From NCEH01 sp002257205 (GTDB taxonomy: Bacteria; Pseudomonadota; Alphaproteobacteria; Rhizobiales; Xanthobacteraceae), in NCBI RefSeq assembly GCF_043195105.1, contig NZ_JBAFWO010000013.1: DNA of 64,000 nucleotides, one strand, 5' to 3'. The first letter of the stretch is position 1. Every line of letters begins with the position of its first letter. Position numbers and translations under genes: made by a program. Below, piece after piece: positions 60,991 to 64,000 of this stretch. The notes below the pieces were generated by a model. That model worked only from the letters and a program-made list of their open reading frames with translations, did no database searches and had not been told where the DNA came from.

Positions 60991-61362
60991 ATGCCGACGA
61001 TCAACCAGCTGATCCGGAAGCCGCGGGAAGCGCAGAAGGCGCGGGACAAGGCTCCTGCTCTTCAGTCGAGCCCGCAGAAGCGCGGCGTTTGCACCCGCGT
61101 TTACACCACGACCCCGAAGAAGCCGAACTCGGCGCTTCGTAAGGTCGCCAAGGTGCGGCTGACCAACAGCTACGAAGTGATCGGTTACATCCCCGGTGAG
61201 GGACATAACCTTCAGGAGCACTCGGTGGTCATGATCCGCGGCGGCCGCGTCAAGGATCTGCCCGGCGTGCGTTATCACATCCTCCGCGGCGTGCTGGATA
61301 CCCAGGGCGTGAAGAACCGCAAGCAGCGCCGTTCGAAGTACGGCGCGAAGCGGCCGAAGTGA
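60991..61362 (+). CDS. rpsL: Ribosomal protein S12
   Basis: A 123-residue S12. Start at MPTINQLIRKPR; an in-frame extension from 60946 is rejected. Residues TPKKPNSALRKVAKV and GGRVKDLPGVRYH show the wild-type lysines (positions 43 and 88 by E. coli numbering) associated with streptomycin sensitivity. First gene of rpsL-rpsG-fusA. Confidence 0.98.
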   Translation: MPTINQLIRKPREAQKARDKAPALQSSPQKRGVCTRVYTTTPKKPNSALRKVAKVRLTNSYEVIGYIPGEGHNLQEHSVVMIRGGRVKDLPGVRYHILRGVLDTQGVKNRKQRRSKYGAKRPK

Positions 61363-61379
61363 TCAGGGGAGCTTGAGCT

Positions 61380-61850
61380 ATGTCTCGTCGTCATAAAGCC
61401 GAGCGCCGCGAAGTCATTCCGGACGCCAAGTACGGCAGCCTCGTGCTCAGCCGTTTCATGAATTCCGTCATGCGTGACGGCAAGAAGTCGGTTGCGGAAA
61501 CCATCGTGTACGGCGCCCTCGACGTGGTCGAGTCCAAGGCCAAGCACGACCCGGTCGAGGTGTTCGTCACCGCGCTGGAAAATGTCGCGCCGGCCGTCGA
61601 AGTGCGGTCCCGCCGCGTCGGTGGCGCCACCTATCAGGTGCCCGTCGAAGTGCGCGTCGAGCGTCGCCAGACCCTGGCGATCCGCTGGCTCATCGCGTCG
61701 GCCCGTGCCCGTAACGAGAAGACCATGGTGGAGCGTCTCTCCGCCGAACTGCTCGATGCCGCCAACAACCGCGGCAACGCGGTGAAGAAGCGTGAAGATA
61801 CGCACCGGATGGCCGAAGCCAACCGTGCCTTCTCTCATTATCGCTGGTGA
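61380..61850 (+). CDS. rpsG: Ribosomal protein S7
   Basis: A 156-residue S7: MSRRHKAERREVIPDAKYGS, FMNSVMRDGKKSVAETIVYGALD, GGATYQVPVEVR and RKREDTHRMAEANRAFSHYRW-type C-terminus. It nucleates assembly of the 30S head. Between rpsL and fusA with short spacers. Confidence 0.98.
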   Translation: MSRRHKAERREVIPDAKYGSLVLSRFMNSVMRDGKKSVAETIVYGALDVVESKAKHDPVEVFVTALENVAPAVEVRSRRVGGATYQVPVEVRVERRQTLAIRWLIASARARNEKTMVERLSAELLDAANNRGNAVKKREDTHRMAEANRAFSHYRW

Positions 61851-61868
61851 TCGGAGAGGACCTCAGTC

Positions 61869-63944
61869 ATGCCGCGCATTAACGCCGTCGAGGACTACCG
61901 TAATTTCGGCATCATGGCCCACATTGATGCCGGCAAGACCACGACCACCGAGCGGATTCTCTATTACACCGGAAAGAGCCACAAGATTGGCGAAGTCCAT
62001 GATGGCGCCGCCACCATGGATTGGATGACGCAGGAGCAGGAGCGTGGCATCACGATCACCTCTGCTGCGACGACCGCCTTTTGGAACGGCAAGCGCCTGA
62101 ACATCATCGACACCCCAGGCCACGTGGACTTCACCATTGAAGTCGAGCGTTCGCTGCGTGTGCTCGACGGCGCGATCTGCGTGCTCGACGGCAATCAGGG
62201 CGTCGAGCCACAGACTGAGACCGTGTGGCGCCAGGCAGATAAGTACAACGTGCCCCGCATCGTGTTCGTCAACAAGATGGACAAGACCGGCGCCGACTTC
62301 TACCGCTGCGTCGAGATGATCATCGACCGCGTGGCCGGTAACCCCGTGTGCTGCCAGTTGCCGATCGGCTCGGAGAACAATTTCAAGGGCATCATCGACC
62401 TCGTCCGCATGAAGGCGGTCGTTTGGGAAGACGAAGCCCTCGGCGCGAAGTTCCATGACGAGGAGATCCCCGCGGATCTCGCCGACAAGGCTGCTGAGTA
62501 CCGTAATAAGCTGGTGGAAGCCGCCGTCGAACTCGACGACGATGCCATGGCTGCTTACCTCGATGGCACCGAGCCGGACGAAGCGACCCTCAAGTCGCTG
62601 ATCCGCAAGGCGGTCGTGACGCGTAAGTTTAACCCGGTGTTCTGCGGCTCGGCCTTCAAGAACAAGGGCGTTCAGCCCCTGCTCGACGCGGTAGTCGACT
62701 TCCTGCCGAGCCCGATCGATCGTGGCGCGATCAAGGGCATCGACTTCAAGACCGAAGAAGACACCGTTCGTCTGCCGAACGATGACGAGCCTTTGTCGGT
62801 TCTCGCGTTCAAGATCATGGACGATCCCTTCGTCGGCACCATCACCTTCTGCCGCGTTTACTCGGGCAAGCTCGAGACCGGCATGGCGCTGCTGAACTCC
62901 ACCCGCGACAAGCGTGAGCGCGTCGGCCGGATGCTGTTGATGCATGCCAACAACCGCGAAGATATCAAGGAAGCCTATGCCGGCGACATCGTCGCCCTGG
63001 CAGGCCTGAAGGATGTGCGCACCGGCGACACGCTGTGCGACACCATCAAGCCGGTTATCCTTGAGAAGATGGAATTCCCGGAGCCGGTGATCGAGATCGC
63101 CATCGAGCCCAAGTCCAAGGCGGACCAGGAAAAGCTCGGCATCGCGCTCTCCAAGCTGGCGGCGGAGGATCCCTCCTTCCGCGTGTCGACCGATTTCGAA
63201 AGCGGCCAGACCATCCTCAAGGGCATGGGCGAACTGCATCTCGACATCAAGGTCGACATCCTGCGCCGGACCTACAAGGTTGACGCCAATATCGGCGCCC
63301 CCCAGGTGGCCTATCGCGAGACCATCACGAAGAAGACCGACGTCGACTACACCCACAAGAAGCAGACCGGCGGTACCGGCCAGTTTGCGCGAGTGAAGTT
63401 CACGGTCGAGCCGAACGAAGTGGGTAAGGGCTTCAGCTTCGAGAGCGTGATCGTCGGCGGTGCGGTGCCGAAGGAATATATCCCCGGCGTCCAAAAGGGT
63501 CTCGAAAGCGTGCTCGGTGCGGGCGTGCTGGCGAACTTCCCGGTAGTGGACGTGAAGGTTCAGCTCACCGACGGCGCGTATCACGAAGTGGACTCGTCCG
63601 CTCTCGCGTTCGAAATCGCCTCCCGTGCGGCGTTCCGCGAAGCCCTTCAGAAGGGCGGCTCGGTGCTGCTGGAGCCGATCATGAAGGTCGAGGTGGTGAC
63701 GCCGGAAGACTATACGGGTTCGGTGATCGGCGATCTGAATTCGCGCCGTGGCCAGATCCAGGGCCAGGACATGCGCGGCAATGCGAACGTCATCAATGCG
63801 ATGGTGCCGCTGGCCAACATGTTCGGCTACGTGAATACGCTGCGGTCCTTCAGCCAGGGCCGCGCCACCTTCACCATGCAGTTCGACCACTATGAACAGG
63901 TGCCGTCGAACGTCGCGCAGGAGGTTCAGGCGAAATACGCCTGA
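61869..63944 (+). CDS. fusA: Elongation factor G
   Basis: A 691-residue EF-G: G1 AHIDAGKTTTTERILYYTG, switch I TQEQERGITI, G3 DTPGHVDF, G4 NKMDKTGAD, and C-terminal domains IV-V (RRGQIQGQDMRGNANVINAMVPLANMFGYVNTLRSFSQGRATFTM). It drives ribosomal translocation. The sequence after it (to 64000) ends with GGAGAG, consistent with a tuf gene starting outside the window. Confidence 0.99.
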   Translation: MPRINAVEDYRNFGIMAHIDAGKTTTTERILYYTGKSHKIGEVHDGAATMDWMTQEQERGITITSAATTAFWNGKRLNIIDTPGHVDFTIEVERSLRVLDGAICVLDGNQGVEPQTETVWRQADKYNVPRIVFVNKMDKTGADFYRCVEMIIDRVAGNPVCCQLPIGSENNFKGIIDLVRMKAVVWEDEALGAKFHDEEIPADLADKAAEYRNKLVEAAVELDDDAMAAYLDGTEPDEATLKSLIRKAVVTRKFNPVFCGSAFKNKGVQPLLDAVVDFLPSPIDRGAIKGIDFKTEEDTVRLPNDDEPLSVLAFKIMDDPFVGTITFCRVYSGKLETGMALLNSTRDKRERVGRMLLMHANNREDIKEAYAGDIVALAGLKDVRTGDTLCDTIKPVILEKMEFPEPVIEIAIEPKSKADQEKLGIALSKLAAEDPSFRVSTDFESGQTILKGMGELHLDIKVDILRRTYKVDANIGAPQVAYRETITKKTDVDYTHKKQTGGTGQFARVKFTVEPNEVGKGFSFESVIVGGAVPKEYIPGVQKGLESVLGAGVLANFPVVDVKVQLTDGAYHEVDSSALAFEIASRAAFREALQKGGSVLLEPIMKVEVVTPEDYTGSVIGDLNSRRGQIQGQDMRGNANVINAMVPLANMFGYVNTLRSFSQGRATFTMQFDHYEQVPSNVAQEVQAKYA

Positions 63945-64000
63945 ACTTCATAACCGAACCCTGATCGAGAAATCGCCAGAGAGACCCAACGGAGAGTCCC

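Noticed and set aside
61863..63890. Long open frame antisense to fusA (675 codons)
   Set aside because: Mirror of strong codon bias in fusA; no ribosome site and no protein-like motifs.

Overview
The window is high-GC DNA from an alphaproteobacterium, most likely Hyphomicrobiales (Rhizobiales), perhaps a Xanthobacteraceae member. This rests on the family make-up and gene order of the chromosomal part (hflK-hflC-DUF2065-degP, miaA/serB back to back, fumC with DUF4169 and a ribbon-helix-helix gene, lemA-TPM-TPM, rpsL-rpsG-fusA) and on a tRNA-His without the extra G-1. The genus is inference.

Positions 1 to about 38471 are the right-hand part of a prophage whose left end and integrase lie outside the window. 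An HNH nuclease and small early genes are followed by an antirepressor and a D5/P4-type helicase. About 340 bp of 9-bp iterons in both orientations then look like the phage origin. The morphogenesis genes are mosaic. Packaging and head are lambda-like (Nu1-type TerS, GpA TerL, gpW, lambda portal, decoration protein D, capsid E) with an HK97-type protease. The tail is a P2-like contractile tail (V, W, J, I, fibre, sheath, tube, E/E' frameshift, tape measure, U, X, D). An accessory cassette (21.8-24.2 kb) interrupts the tail genes. A tail spike, lysis genes, a dNMP kinase-like gene, a right-end accessory block and a Dam-type methylase follow. The element ends at a 48-bp 3' tRNA-Asp fragment, the probable att site.

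The most unusual part is the block 34.7-37.2 kb. It holds a three-repeat type I-E-like CRISPR mini-array without cas genes. Next to it is a minus-strand operon of two small unknown genes and a terminal HTH gene, whose promoter contains a perfect inverted-repeat operator. Upstream of that is a gene that appears to fuse a Cas8c/Csd1 C-terminal-like segment to an HTH domain. The layout resembles acr-aca loci and RNA-based anti-CRISPRs, so it is a candidate phage counter-CRISPR island. That function is hypothesis, not shown by the sequence alone.

From 38.7 kb on the DNA is ordinary chromosome: a chemoreceptor, an FMN-dependent hydroxy-acid oxidase, a DEDDh exonuclease, tRNA-His, thiC with a TPP riboswitch, thyA, an orphan msrQ, miaA/serB, the hflKC-degP membrane quality-control operon, fumC, a ParB-like gene, lemA and two TPM-domain genes, and finally the translation operon rpsL-rpsG-fusA.
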